Source: Crickella sp963642455
GTDB lineage: Bacteria; Bacillota; Clostridia; Peptostreptococcales; Anaerovoracaceae
Direction of reading: 5' to 3'
DNA: 64,000 bases
Assembly (NCBI GenBank): GCA_963642455.1
Contig: CAVIGM010000003.1
Location: forward strand, 1 to 64,000
The position numbers and the translations under genes are program-made. Of the stretch, positions 8,260 to 17,192 are shown one piece after another (position 1 is the first letter of the stretch; each line of letters begins with the position of its first letter). Under the pieces are notes generated by a model. The model ran no database searches. It was not told the DNA's origin and saw nothing but the letters and a program-made list of their open reading frames with translations.

Positions 8260-9564
8260 TCAGCTTGAAGGCCTATTCACTATCAAGGCTCTGATGCCAC
8301 CTATAAGATATATCGAGCCAAGTATAAGAACTATATCGTAATTGTCTCTCTTGGCAAGTTCGAGCAATTCTTCCTTGCTATGACAAGCGATGCAACTACA
8401 GCCCTTATCTGTGAATCTATCCTTAAGCTTCTCGCAGTCAAATGAACGCTCGCTCTCAACTTGCACTGCCGCAAGATGGCAAGCAGCGAACTCATTTGAA
8501 ATCTGCTCTATCATTGTATCGCATTCCTTGTCCGAAAGACAACCAAAAGCCAGCAAAATTTTCTCATCTCTTGCAAACGGGAAGGCCTTACGGAAGGTAT
8601 TTATCGCAGCATCGATTCCCGACGGATTATGCGCGCCGTCGATAATGATATAAGGATTGATCTGCATTATCTCGAAGCGGCCTGGATTTCTCGCTAATCT
8701 AAGGCCTTCTCTTATCGCCTCATCAGAAATTGCTATTGCCTCCTTAAGAAGGCTTATGCTTGCAATTGCATTTCTTACCTGATGCTCTCCTATCATTCCG
8801 ATGACGAGATTCTCATATAACTGCCCTTCTATCTTGGCGTCGAAGCAGGTCAGCATTCCCTCGTCCGTCTCCAACGCATAATCTCTAATGCTATATTCAT
8901 TCAGCGAAGAGTCGACAAATTTCGCCCCCTTCTCTTCGGCTTCCCCTCTAAGAAGCTCCCTTACCTCATCCTCCGAGGACTCCGAGACTACGGGAATGCT
9001 TTCTTTTATAATGCAGGCCTTCTCGGCTGCAATCGCCGATAGCGTATGACCGAGCATCATAGTGTGGTCAAGCCCGATTTGCGTAATAAGGCAGGCAAGC
9101 GGCTTATCTATTGTATTAGTCGCATCATAGCGGCCGCCTATGCCAACTTCCATTATTACATAATCTGGCTTCTTCTCTTCGAAATAAAGGTAAGCGACTG
9201 CTGTAAGCACTTCGAACAAGGAAGGTCCGCCATAGCCTTCATCTATAAGGGTATCCTTGCAGCTAAGCACCTTATCTGAGAGCCTTTGGAAACTTGCATC
9301 GTCAATCATCTCCCCTGTTATCTGAAATCTCTCGTTATAGACCATCACATGTGGTGATGTGAACATTCCGACTGTATAGCCCTCCGCTTCGAGCATGGCC
9401 TTAATGAAGAAGGAACAAGAGCCCTTGCCATTTGTTCCTCCAACATGAAAAATCCTAAGACTTCTCTCAGGATTTCCCAATAGTTCCATCAGCCTTCTCA
9501 TTCTCGCAAGGCCTACAGGTCCTTTATTTCTTGTTGCTTCAACGATGCGGTCGAATATTTCCAT
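8260..9564 (-). CDS. folC: Folylpolyglutamate synthase / dihydrofolate synthase
   Basis: This Mur-ligase-family enzyme adds glutamate residues to folates with ATP. The 434-residue protein carries the ATP loop GGTNGKGSC (near residue 42), the FolC signatures FTSPHVMVYNERFQI and EVGIGGRYDATN, the GLDHTMMLGHTLSAIAAEKACIIK segment, and the ligase signature IIDGAHNPSG. It follows valS closely in the same direction (75 nt), so valS-folC co-transcription is likely. Whether it also has dihydrofolate synthase activity cannot be decided from sequence; no folP or folK is nearby. Confidence 0.96.
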   Translation of the reverse strand: MEIFDRIVEATRNKGPVGLARMRRLMELLGNPERSLRIFHVGGTNGKGSCSFFIKAMLEAEGYTVGMFTSPHVMVYNERFQITGEMIDDASFQRLSDKVLSCKDTLIDEGYGGPSLFEVLTAVAYLYFEEKKPDYVIMEVGIGGRYDATNTIDKPLACLITQIGLDHTMMLGHTLSAIAAEKACIIKESIPVVSESSEDEVRELLRGEAEEKGAKFVDSSLNEYSIRDYALETDEGMLTCFDAKIEGQLYENLVIGMIGEHQVRNAIASISLLKEAIAISDEAIREGLRLARNPGRFEIMQINPYIIIDGAHNPSGIDAAINTFRKAFPFARDEKILLAFGCLSDKECDTMIEQISNEFAACHLAAVQVESERSFDCEKLKDRFTDKGCSCIACHSKEELLELAKRDNYDIVLILGSIYLIGGIRALIVNRPSS

Positions 9565-9603
9565 TTAATATCAATGACTAAGCTATTGAATAATCTTATC
9601 TGT

Positions 9604-9639
9604 AATTTGATCTTGAATTTGATCTCGGATTTGATCTCC
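9604..9639. repeat. Three tandem 12-bp units between valS and folC
   Basis: Units AATTTGATCTTG, AATTTGATCTCG and GATTTGATCTCC stand head to tail and end at the stop codon of valS. Confidence 0.7.
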
Positions 9640-12323
9640 TACTTGCTCTTTATAGCCTCTAATCTTGCCTTAACTGTTTCGAGCATTTCCTTGTATTTCT
9701 CGCCCTTTGCTCTTTCCTCGTCAACTACTGCCTGAGGAGCCTTTGCAACAAAGCCCTGATTAGAGAGCTTCTTCTCAACACGAAGCACCTCGCCCTCGAG
9801 TCTCTTCGCTTCTTTCTCGAGTCTCTCAATCTCGGCAGCCATATCTACAAGCTCGTCAAGAGGAACAAGAATCTGTGCGCCCTCGATTACCGCAGACATT
9901 ACATCATTAGGAGCCTCGGTATCGCTTGGCTCAAGCTTAATATCCTCAACATTTGCAATTCTGTGAATGTGAGCTCCGATAGCCGAAATAGCATCAGCAA
10001 GCGTATCAGTCTTAACAATGAGGCTTATCTTCCTGCTTGGCGCAGCATCTGCCTCTGCTCTTATATTTCTTACAGCCTTGATGACATTCTTTGCTGTCTC
10101 GATTCTGAAGATAGCTTCCTCATAATCAAGCTTGTCATCATATACAGGCCAGCTCTCCTTAATGAGAAGGCCGTCTGGATTGTCCTTGCAGGAAGCTTCC
10201 TTAGGCAGGAATCCCCAGATTTCTTCTGTAATAAAAGGCATAAATGGATGCAGGAGCTTGAGAAGGTCCTTGAGAGTCTTCTGAAGAACGAATCTTGCCG
10301 TCTTCTTATCCTCTTCATCATCGCCCCAGAGTCTTGCCTTAACAAGCTCAATATACCAGTCGCAGTATTCGTCCCAGATAAGCTCATATACCTTCTGTCC
10401 TGCAAGACCGAGCTCGAATTTCGTAAGAGCATCTGTAACGTATTTAACTCCGTCATTTATCTTAGCGATAATCCACTTGTCTTCGTCTCTTAGCTTAGCT
10501 GTCTTCTCGTCAGCCATAGGAAGGAATTCGTCGTCCTCGCCTATGAGATTCATGATGGTGAATCTCGAAGCATTCCAGAGCTTGTTAGCGAAGTTCCTTG
10601 AATTCTCAAGTCTGCTCTTGATGAATCTCATGTCATTTCCTGGTGTGATACCTGTGCAGAGCATGAATCTAAGAGCGTCTGCTCCGACCTCATCGATAAT
10701 CTCGAGAGGGTCTATACCATTTCCGAGAGACTTAGACATCTTGCGTCCCTGCTCGTCACGAACAAGTCCGTGAATCAGAACATATTTGAATGGGATTTCG
10801 TCCATTGCATATAGTCCTGAGAATACCATTCTGATAACCCAGAAGAAGATGATGTCATATCCTGTTACCATTACCTGATTAGGATAGAAATAGTCAAGCT
10901 CAGGAGTTCTCTCAGGCCAGCCAAGTGTTGAGAATGGCCAAAGAGCCGAGCTGAACCATGTATCGAGTACATCCTCATCCTGATGAAGATGTGTGCATCC
11001 GCACTTAGGGCACTTGCTTGGCATATCCTCTGCTACCACAAGCTCACCGCATTCGTCGCAATAATATGCTGGAATTCTGTGGCCCCACCAGAGCTGTCTC
11101 GAGATGCACCAGTCTCTTATATCTAAGAGCCAGTTCATGTGGATCTTCTCAAATCTTGGTGGAACATATTCGAGCTCTCCGCCCTCACCTTTAGCAGCCG
11201 CAATGGCAGGCTTAGCAAGCTCCTTCATCGCAACGAACCACTGGTCGCTGATTCTTGGCTCGATTACGGTATGGCATCTGTAGCATTTGCCTGTAGGAAT
11301 TACAAGGTCTTCAATCTTCACAAGATAGCCTGCATCTGTAAGTTCCTTAACCCAGAGCTTACGGCATTCGTATCTGTCCATGCCCTCGTATTTGCCGGCA
11401 AGAGCTGTCATAACAGCATGCTCGTCTATGCAAGAAAGGCTCGCATCAAGTCCGTGTCTTTCGCCTACCTCGAAGTCGTTGAAATCGTGGGCAGGTGTAA
11501 TCTTAACAGCGCCAGTTCCCTTCTCAGGATCCGCATGCTCGTCTGTGATAACAGGAATTTCTCTTCCGACTATTGGAAGGATAACTGTCTTGCCGATTAA
11601 GTTGGCATATCTTGGATCGTCCTCCGAAACAGCGATTGCAACATCGGCAAACATTGTCTCAGGACGTGATGTAGCGATTGTGATACCCTCGCCGCCATCG
11701 CTTGCAGGATATCTGAAATACCAATAATGTCCGTCAAGATCCTCGTGCTCAACCTCTGCATCGGAAAGCGTTGTGCCACAGCTTGGGCACCAGTTGATAA
11801 TCTTGTCGCCTTTATAGATGAGTCCCTTCTCGTAGAGGCTTATGAACATGGATTTGACAGCCTTGTTGCAGCCCTCGTCCATTGTAAAACGCTCTCTTCT
11901 CCAGTCGCAGGAGTCTCCGAGCTTGCGGCACTGCTTGGTAATTCGTCCGCCGTATTCTTCCTTCCACGCCCAAGCGTATTCAAGGAATTCCTCACGAGTC
12001 ATATCGTGCTTATCCTTGCCTGTTTCCTTCTTAATCTTCTCAACTACCTTAACCTCGGTAGCGATGCTCGCATGGTCTGAGCCAGGAAGCCACAGAGCGC
12101 TATAGCCCTCCATTCTTTTCCATCTAATGAGAACATCCTGCAAGGTCTGGTCAAGCGCATGTCCCATATGAAGCTGTCCTGTGATATTTGGAGGTGGCAT
12201 TACGATAGTAAAAGGCTTCTTGTCCTTATCTATCTCTGCATTGAATGCTCCCTTGTTCTCCCACATCTGATAAATGCGGTCTTCGAAATCCTTTGGATTA
12301 TAAGTCTTTGCTAAATTCTTCAT
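9639..12323 (-). CDS. valS: Valine--tRNA ligase
   Basis: This class I aminoacyl-tRNA synthetase charges tRNA-Val. Its 894 residues are the normal size. It shows the HIGH-type motif HMGHALDQTL near residue 52, the editing domain with TSRPETMFADVA, a zinc-ribbon pair (CPSCGTT; CDECGE with CPKCGC), and KMSKSLGN near residue 527. The C-terminal coiled coil (EIERLEKEAKRLEGEVLRVEKKL) is typical of ValRS and contacts tRNA. No T-box leader precedes it: the upstream alarmone synthetase gene ends only 14 nt away, so both appear to be in one operon. The cognate tRNA-Val(TAC) is at 317-392. Confidence 0.98.
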   Translation of the reverse strand: MKNLAKTYNPKDFEDRIYQMWENKGAFNAEIDKDKKPFTIVMPPPNITGQLHMGHALDQTLQDVLIRWKRMEGYSALWLPGSDHASIATEVKVVEKIKKETGKDKHDMTREEFLEYAWAWKEEYGGRITKQCRKLGDSCDWRRERFTMDEGCNKAVKSMFISLYEKGLIYKGDKIINWCPSCGTTLSDAEVEHEDLDGHYWYFRYPASDGGEGITIATSRPETMFADVAIAVSEDDPRYANLIGKTVILPIVGREIPVITDEHADPEKGTGAVKITPAHDFNDFEVGERHGLDASLSCIDEHAVMTALAGKYEGMDRYECRKLWVKELTDAGYLVKIEDLVIPTGKCYRCHTVIEPRISDQWFVAMKELAKPAIAAAKGEGGELEYVPPRFEKIHMNWLLDIRDWCISRQLWWGHRIPAYYCDECGELVVAEDMPSKCPKCGCTHLHQDEDVLDTWFSSALWPFSTLGWPERTPELDYFYPNQVMVTGYDIIFFWVIRMVFSGLYAMDEIPFKYVLIHGLVRDEQGRKMSKSLGNGIDPLEIIDEVGADALRFMLCTGITPGNDMRFIKSRLENSRNFANKLWNASRFTIMNLIGEDDEFLPMADEKTAKLRDEDKWIIAKINDGVKYVTDALTKFELGLAGQKVYELIWDEYCDWYIELVKARLWGDDEEDKKTARFVLQKTLKDLLKLLHPFMPFITEEIWGFLPKEASCKDNPDGLLIKESWPVYDDKLDYEEAIFRIETAKNVIKAVRNIRAEADAAPSRKISLIVKTDTLADAISAIGAHIHRIANVEDIKLEPSDTEAPNDVMSAVIEGAQILVPLDELVDMAAEIERLEKEAKRLEGEVLRVEKKLSNQGFVAKAPQAVVDEERAKGEKYKEMLETVKARLEAIKSK

Positions 12324-12337
12324 TATGCAAAATCTCC

Positions 12338-13039
12338 TTAATATCTGCTATAGTCTGTGTCGCCGTTCAGTACCTCGTGCCTAATCGAACTCATCTCCTC
12401 ATCGACCTTGGCAAGGTTAGCGGCACACTGCTTAAGTCTGCTAACTGTTTCGTCTGATAATTCGCCCTTATTCTTGTATCTGAGCTCGTGCTCAAGGCAG
12501 GCCCATGTATCCATTGCGACGCTTCTGAATTGAAGCTCCACAGGTACCATCGCCTTGCGATTTACAAGATATACGGGCAGTGCGACGACGACGTGAAGAC
12601 TTCTATATCCGCTATCTTTTGGCTTCTTGCAATAATCCTTGATTCTTATAAGCTCAACATCTGATTGCTTAAGAAGAAGTCCCGACATAGTATATAGGTC
12701 CTCTTCATAGTTGCAAATAACTCTGATTCCAGCGATATCATATACTTCCTTAAGAACCTGGTCGAGATTGTTGATTGGGTCCTCGATTCCATATCGTACA
12801 GCCTTCTCAATCATGCTGTCGAAAGTCTTAAGCCTCTCTTGGAAATGATGTATAGGCATATATGAATGCGTCTTCTCGAAATCATCTGACAGGACCTCAA
12901 GCTTGGTCGAAAGCTCCTTGAGAGCCGAGCCATAGAGCAGGCTTATATTGTCTATCGCCTCCTGCAGCTCTTCATCGGTGCCTTTATACTGAGGCATCTT
13001 ATCTCTAATCCTGTCTGCATGGTAATATCTAAATGACAT
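12338..13039 (-). CDS. Small alarmone synthetase, RelQ/YjbM type
   Basis: It is predicted to make (p)ppGpp from ATP and GDP/GTP without a hydrolase domain. The 233-residue protein has the synthetase core: VYDIAGIRVICNYEEDLY, KDYCKKPKDSGYRSLHVVVALP and PVELQFRSVAMDTWACLEHELRYK (the last holds the conserved Glu for Mg2+). The length and the lack of HD, TGS or ACT domains place it with RelQ/RelP small synthetases. The position 14 nt before valS couples an alarmone enzyme to an aminoacyl-tRNA synthetase, an apt but unproven link to amino-acid supply. Confidence 0.93.
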   Translation of the reverse strand: MSFRYYHADRIRDKMPQYKGTDEELQEAIDNISLLYGSALKELSTKLEVLSDDFEKTHSYMPIHHFQERLKTFDSMIEKAVRYGIEDPINNLDQVLKEVYDIAGIRVICNYEEDLYTMSGLLLKQSDVELIRIKDYCKKPKDSGYRSLHVVVALPVYLVNRKAMVPVELQFRSVAMDTWACLEHELRYKNKGELSDETVSRLKQCAANLAKVDEEMSSIRHEVLNGDTDYSRY

Positions 13040-13079
13040 ATTATCTTATTCCTTTCTTTCGCGCAAAAGCGCCTCGTAA

Positions 13080-14375
13080 TTATATCATATCAAGAGCACT
13101 CTTCGCTAATTTATCGGCCAATTCATTGTACTTATTTCCTGCATGCGCCTTGACCTTCACGAACTTAATTGTCATTTTCTTTCTTGCCTCGGCAACATAT
13201 TCCTTATACGATCTTGTCATCTCTAAATTCGCCTTCCAAAGGTCGTCTCCCCACTTGCCTACGCCCTCGTAGTCGTGGTAAATGGTCAGAGCATCTATGC
13301 CTTTTCTTAAGCAATAATCTATCGCAAGCCTTGCTCCCATAATCTCGCCTGCAACATTTCTAAGCTGTGCCTGATTGTCGTCATAGGCCTGCGAGAGCTC
13401 AATTGTCACATCTCCATTGATAATAACCGCAGCACCTGCATATCGCCCGTCTGCTACATTATAGCTTCCGTCAACATAGGCCTTGATGCCCGGCTCAGAG
13501 AGTTCGTTAACCGCTGACCAGCCCATATAGCATAGCGCCTCTTCAGGATCTACGAAGCTCTTATATTCAGCGCCCTTGAATCCGTCGACGCTTCTCTTGC
13601 AGCTTTCCCATGTATCGAAGATTCCTATTTCTCTGCCCTTGCGAACCGCATAGACCTTGCTTGCTTTTGTCTTAGCTGCTGCCATATCGCCCATCCTCTC
13701 GGCTTTTCTCGCCTCTTCCTCTGCTTTGAATTTATGCAAAAAACTTTTTCTATGTATCGGAGTCTGCCCGAGCCTACGAAGGCCCTCGTAGTGCGCAGCT
13801 GTTCCGTATCCCTTGTTGCTTGCAAAATCATATCCTGGATATTTCTCGTCCATCAGGCTCATAAAATTATCCCTTGCGACCTTTGCGACAATTGAAGCCG
13901 CAGCAATCGAAAGGCATTTCTCATCGCCTTTGATAATAGATTCTTGCGGAATGTCTATGTCGAGCTTGACTGCGTCTATAAGAAGCTGGTCTATTGATTC
14001 TCCTGCGGGAAGTCCGGCATTGGCATTTATGATTGCTCGTATCATCGCATTTCGAGTTGCATTAAGAATATTAAGCTCGTCGATTTCGTCATTATCTGCG
14101 ATTCCTATACCTACGGTAATCGCCCGCTCGCGAATAAGAATGTCAAGCTCTTCTCTTTTCTTGGCCGATAACTTCTTAGAATCGTCGACGCCAAGAACAT
14201 CGAAATCAGCAGGAAGAACTACAACGGCGGCATACACAGGTCCTGCAAGAGGGCCTCTTCCAACCTCGTCTATTCCTGCAATATATTTATGGCCGCGGGC
14301 TCTAAGCTCATCTTCGTGAGATTTCATCTCTATAAGCTTGCTTGCCTGCTTTTCTAATCTTTCCTGCTTGGTCAT
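13080..14375 (-). CDS. rnhB: Fused RNase HII - hybrid-binding domain - RNase HI
   Basis: One 431-residue polypeptide carries two unrelated-type RNase H enzymes that cut RNA in RNA-DNA hybrids. Residues 25-222 are RNase HII: D36-E37 in GIDEVGRGPLAGP, D134 in LLIDAVKL and D169 in SIVAKVARDN form its DEDD site. Residues 241-285 are a caulimovirus-type RNA-DNA hybrid-binding domain (YAVRKGREIGIFDTWESC, FKGAEYKSF). Residues 298-430 are RNase HI with D302, E344, D368 and D421 all present. Both active sites therefore look intact. Its ATG overlaps the rbgA stop (ATGA). Separate genes are the rule in most bacteria, so the fusion is unusual. Confidence 0.93.
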   Translation of the reverse strand: MTKQERLEKQASKLIEMKSHEDELRARGHKYIAGIDEVGRGPLAGPVYAAVVVLPADFDVLGVDDSKKLSAKKREELDILIRERAITVGIGIADNDEIDELNILNATRNAMIRAIINANAGLPAGESIDQLLIDAVKLDIDIPQESIIKGDEKCLSIAAASIVAKVARDNFMSLMDEKYPGYDFASNKGYGTAAHYEGLRRLGQTPIHRKSFLHKFKAEEEARKAERMGDMAAAKTKASKVYAVRKGREIGIFDTWESCKRSVDGFKGAEYKSFVDPEEALCYMGWSAVNELSEPGIKAYVDGSYNVADGRYAGAAVIINGDVTIELSQAYDDNQAQLRNVAGEIMGARLAIDYCLRKGIDALTIYHDYEGVGKWGDDLWKANLEMTRSYKEYVAEARKKMTIKFVKVKAHAGNKYNELADKLAKSALDMI

Positions 14376-15211
14376 GGCCTCTCCAATGTAATCTTGCCTA
14401 TCTTGCCGCCTCTGAATTCGTCAAGAACAATTCTTCCTGTTCTCTCATAATCTATTCTCTTGCCCGACATTATGAAGCCTCTCTTGAGAGCGATTGCGTC
14501 CATATTGTCTATGGTCTCTTCTTTGATGCCGTCAAGCTTGTATCTGTCAATTAGGTTCTGCGGATATTCCTTCTCGAGTAGCTTGATAAGCTCGAAGGCA
14601 AGGTCCTGCACACCGAGTATATCGTCCTTAATGCTTCCGCAGAAAGCAAGCTTCAAGCCGACATTTCTATCTTCGAACTTAGGCCACAGAATTCCCGGGG
14701 TATCAAGAAGCTGCATGCCGTTTTGCAAAGTAACCCACTGCTTGCCAGTGGTAACTCCGGGCCTGTCGCCTGTCCTTGTGCTTTTGCGACCTATCAATCT
14801 ATTTATAAGAGAGGATTTGCCGACATTCGGAACGCCAACTATCATGAGCCTAAGAGGTCGCTCGAAGGACTTAGCGGCATTTCGCCTATCCTGCTCTTTC
14901 TCGAGAAGTCTATAAAGTTCCTTGATGTTCTCGCCGGTCTGGGCATTAAGCGCAACAACACGGCTTCCGTCCTCGCTTAGCTTCTTCTTCCATTGTTCCG
15001 TAGCTGCATCATCGGCAAGGTCGCATTTGCCAAGCACAATGATTCTCCTTTTGCCCTGAATAATCTGGTCGATAATAGGGTTGCGGCTCGAAATAGGAAT
15101 ACGGCTATCGACTATCTCGATAACTACATCTACAGCCTTAAGGTTGTCCTGTATAAGCTCCCTGGTCTTCTTCATGTGACCGGGATACCAGTTGATATGC
15201 TCTAAAGCCAT
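14372..15211 (-). CDS. rbgA: Ribosome biogenesis GTPase RbgA (YlqF)
   Basis: RbgA is a circularly permuted GTPase needed late in 50S subunit assembly. The 279-residue protein begins with the family signature INWYPGHMKK, then the permuted order G4 (GKCDL), G1 (GVPNVGKSSL) and G3 (DTPGI), with a C-terminal helical domain. GGAGGG lies just before the ATG and immediately follows the terminator U-tract of the rplS transcript. So rbgA is expressed by readthrough or from its own weak promoter. Placement next to rplS and rnhB is typical of Firmicutes. Confidence 0.97.
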   Translation of the reverse strand: MALEHINWYPGHMKKTRELIQDNLKAVDVVIEIVDSRIPISSRNPIIDQIIQGKRRIIVLGKCDLADDAATEQWKKKLSEDGSRVVALNAQTGENIKELYRLLEKEQDRRNAAKSFERPLRLMIVGVPNVGKSSLINRLIGRKSTRTGDRPGVTTGKQWVTLQNGMQLLDTPGILWPKFEDRNVGLKLAFCGSIKDDILGVQDLAFELIKLLEKEYPQNLIDRYKLDGIKEETIDNMDAIALKRGFIMSGKRIDYERTGRIVLDEFRGGKIGKITLERP

Positions 15212-15222
15212 TTGCCCTCCTC

Positions 15223-15262
15223 AAAAAAAATACATACCCTCAGCCTATGCTTAGGGTATGCA
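15223..15262 (-). terminator. Intrinsic terminator after rplS
   Basis: On the minus strand a 10-bp stem (15262-15253 with 15240-15231, one G-U pair, 12-nt loop) is followed by eight U residues (15230-15223). It sits between the stop of rplS and the ribosome site of rbgA. Confidence 0.88.
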
Positions 15263-15280
15263 TCCTTATTGCTATTTACA

Positions 15281-15619
15281 TTAAGCGTTCTTAATTCTTG
15301 CAGCCTTACCAGTTCTCTGACGCATGTAGTTGAGCTTAGCTCTTCTAACCTTACCGCGCTTAACCAGCTCGATCTTCTCAATTCTTGGTGAGTGAAGTGG
15401 GAATGTCTTCTCTACTCCGATACCATTTGAAAGCTTACGAACTGTGAAAGTCTCGTTAACGCCTCCATGCTGCTTCTTAAGTACATATCCCTCGAAAACC
15501 TGAATTCTCTCTCTCTGGCCCTCGACAATCTTGATATGCACCTTTACAGTATCACCAACGTTGAATGCAGGAATTCCTTCCTTCTTGTAGTCTGCTGTAA
15601 TCTGATCAATAATGTTCAA
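15281..15619 (-). CDS. rplS: Large ribosomal subunit protein bL19
   Basis: L19 sits at the 30S-50S interface. The protein contains the family sequence FNVGDTVKVHIKIVEG, FTVRKLSNGIGVEKTFPLHSPRIEKIELVKRGKVRRAKLNYMR and a basic C terminus. I choose the TTG at 15619-15617 as start. It gives MNIIDQ..., 112 residues, matching the family N terminus, and GGAGGA lies about 8 nt upstream. The in-frame ATG at 15640 lies within that ribosome site region and would add seven residues. A strong promoter, a leader and a downstream terminator make it a largely monocistronic unit. Confidence 0.95.
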   Translation of the reverse strand: MNIIDQITADYKKEGIPAFNVGDTVKVHIKIVEGQRERIQVFEGYVLKKQHGGVNETFTVRKLSNGIGVEKTFPLHSPRIEKIELVKRGKVRRAKLNYMRQRTGKAARIKNA

Positions 15620-15707
15620 TGTTATTCCTCCTCTCCTCAAAGACGTTCGTGGTTCCCGTATGCTCTCTACTATTCAGCATATCCCCAGAGGACCGCCCGT
15701 AATAACC
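15620..15707 (-). promoter_or_regulatory. Structured leader of rplS, candidate L19 leader
   Basis: The 88-nt leader can form a hairpin (TATGCT...AGCATA on the minus strand) and a longer-range GGTT...AACC pairing. Ribosomal-protein leaders for autogenous control are known upstream of rplS in low-GC Gram-positives. Assignment to that family is inference and would need a covariance-model search. Confidence 0.4.
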
Positions 15708-15713
15708 TTTCAG

Positions 15714-15742
15714 AGTATACCACAGAGGCCATGCCCTGTCAA
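15714..15742 (-). promoter_or_regulatory. Consensus sigma-A promoter of rplS
   Basis: TTGACA (15742-15737), a 17-nt spacer and TATACT (15719-15714) on the minus strand. The -35 overlaps the last codons of the upstream recombinase-like gene. Confidence 0.9.
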
Positions 15743-16626
15743 AGAATAATTTGCGCTCTTGGATGAGTTTTTGAGAAAACATCCTTGACGTGAATTTCAA
15801 CAAGTGCAAGGTATGCGAGCCCCGCAGACAAGTCGTCGAAGCCCATAAGTTCCTGCAGCGTTCTAAGGTCTCCGCCGTTCTGCAAGATGTGAATTGCGAA
15901 GCTGTCTCTTAGAATCTGAGGCGTCATTCTGTCTTCGATTTCGAGCTTCTTGCCGTAGTCTTTGAGAATCTTCCAGATTCCCTGTCTTGTCAGGCAGTCT
16001 CCTGCCATATTGATGAAGAGGAATTCCTCAGGCTCGATTTCTTTGCCTTTTATTACAGGATAAGCTTCTTCTATATATTTAACCAGTGCCACATAGGCAT
16101 ATTCTCCAATCGGAACTATGCGGCTCTCATCGTTTGAGTCCTTGATTCTCGCGAATCTCATTCGAAGATTGATGTCCTCGTATTTGATTCTTACAAGTTC
16201 GGTAACCCTGATTCCCGTTCCATACATAAATTCCATAAGTGCCTTGTCTCTTATGCCTCTTGGGGAATCATCAGGAAGCTCAAGCAATGCGAAGATCTCT
16301 TCAACACTCAGATAATCAATATCTCTCGCACCTGGCTTAGACGATCTTAGCTTGGCAAAAGGATTGCTCTCAAGCTCGCCCTTGCTTAGCTTGTAATCAT
16401 AGAATGATTTGAGAGACGAAATCTTCCTGTTGACCGTAGGCCTTGACATATTCTGATTCCTAAGTTTCAGAACATAGGCCACCGCATCGCCCTCGGCGCA
16501 TTCATAAAGAGTCTTGCCCCTCTCCTCAAGAAAATCCGCAAAGCCTCTTAGGTCCCTTTCGTACGCAAGAAGGGTATTTGGTGCTTTTCTCTTTTCGTTC
16601 TTAAGATAATCTAAGTAGGTCTTCAT
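15739..16626 (-). CDS. XerC/XerD-like tyrosine recombinase with degenerate active site
   Basis: The 295-residue protein has the two-domain Xer layout: an N-terminal SAM-like DNA-binding domain (residues 1-85) and a catalytic domain. Arg I is present (R140 in GTGIRVTEL), as are R240 (QILRDSFAIH) and a Tyr at the expected place (Y272). But the usual His of HxLR is Gln (Q237), and the His after the last Gly (GH motif) is Phe (GFDD, F263). Loss of both histidines suggests reduced or no strand-exchange activity, or a specialised variant. It is in a housekeeping operon with a Nudix gene 10 nt upstream, not in a mobile element. Confidence 0.85.
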   Translation of the reverse strand: MKTYLDYLKNEKRKAPNTLLAYERDLRGFADFLEERGKTLYECAEGDAVAYVLKLRNQNMSRPTVNRKISSLKSFYDYKLSKGELESNPFAKLRSSKPGARDIDYLSVEEIFALLELPDDSPRGIRDKALMEFMYGTGIRVTELVRIKYEDINLRMRFARIKDSNDESRIVPIGEYAYVALVKYIEEAYPVIKGKEIEPEEFLFINMAGDCLTRQGIWKILKDYGKKLEIEDRMTPQILRDSFAIHILQNGGDLRTLQELMGFDDLSAGLAYLALVEIHVKDVFSKTHPRAQIIL

Positions 16627-16636
16627 ATCATCACCG

Positions 16637-17170
16637 CTATATCAAGCCGGCATTTCTCGCATAGAGTATGCCCGCTACCGTCTTCGCATCGAGAATCTCG
16701 CCTCGCATAATCATATCGATTATTTCGTCTGGCTCGTATTCGTAAATATCAAGGTCCTCTGTATCATCCCAGTTGACCTCGCCTGGAACAAGCTCCTTGC
16801 ACAGGTAGATATACAGAAGCTCGTTTGAATATCCGCAGCTTGGTGTAATTGTAAACAAATATTCCACGCTTCCTGCGGTATATCCTGTTTCTTCCTTAAG
16901 CTCTCTTGCCGCCGTTTCCTTGGAATCTTCGCCCGGATCAAGCTTGCCTGCAGGAATCTCAAGCATATCTCTTCCAAGTGCTTTTCTATATTGGCGAACA
17001 AGGAGGAGCTTGCCCTCATCGGTAATTGCAATCATGGCAGCACCGCCGTTATGCTCAAGGACATCTCGGTAGCTCTCGCCCGCCACTGTTTCGACCTTGT
17101 GTTTTCTTATTTGGAAAATAGGTCCTTCGTATACGATCTTGCTCTCGATCGTTCTTTCTTCAAAAGACAT
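16637..17170 (-). CDS. Nudix hydrolase, ADP-ribose pyrophosphatase type
   Basis: It probably hydrolyses ADP-ribose or a related nucleoside diphosphate derivative. The 177-residue protein carries a perfect Nudix box beginning GKLDPGEDSKETAARELKEE and ending TGY (about residues 76-98), preceded by LLLVRQYRKALGRDMLEIPAG, the sequence typical of ADPRases. The region TPSCGYSNELLYIYL fits the same subgroup. Substrate choice is inferred from these flanking motifs only. It overlaps no neighbour and ends 10 nt before the Xer-like gene. Confidence 0.9.
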   Translation of the reverse strand: MSFEERTIESKIVYEGPIFQIRKHKVETVAGESYRDVLEHNGGAAMIAITDEGKLLLVRQYRKALGRDMLEIPAGKLDPGEDSKETAARELKEETGYTAGSVEYLFTITPSCGYSNELLYIYLCKELVPGEVNWDDTEDLDIYEYEPDEIIDMIMRGEILDAKTVAGILYARNAGLI

Positions 17171-17192
17171 TTATGCCTCCTAATCGTTATGC

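Noticed and set aside
15620..15640. ATG at 15640 as rplS start
   Set aside because: It lies within the ribosome-site region and adds seven residues absent from L19; the TTG at 15619 fits better.
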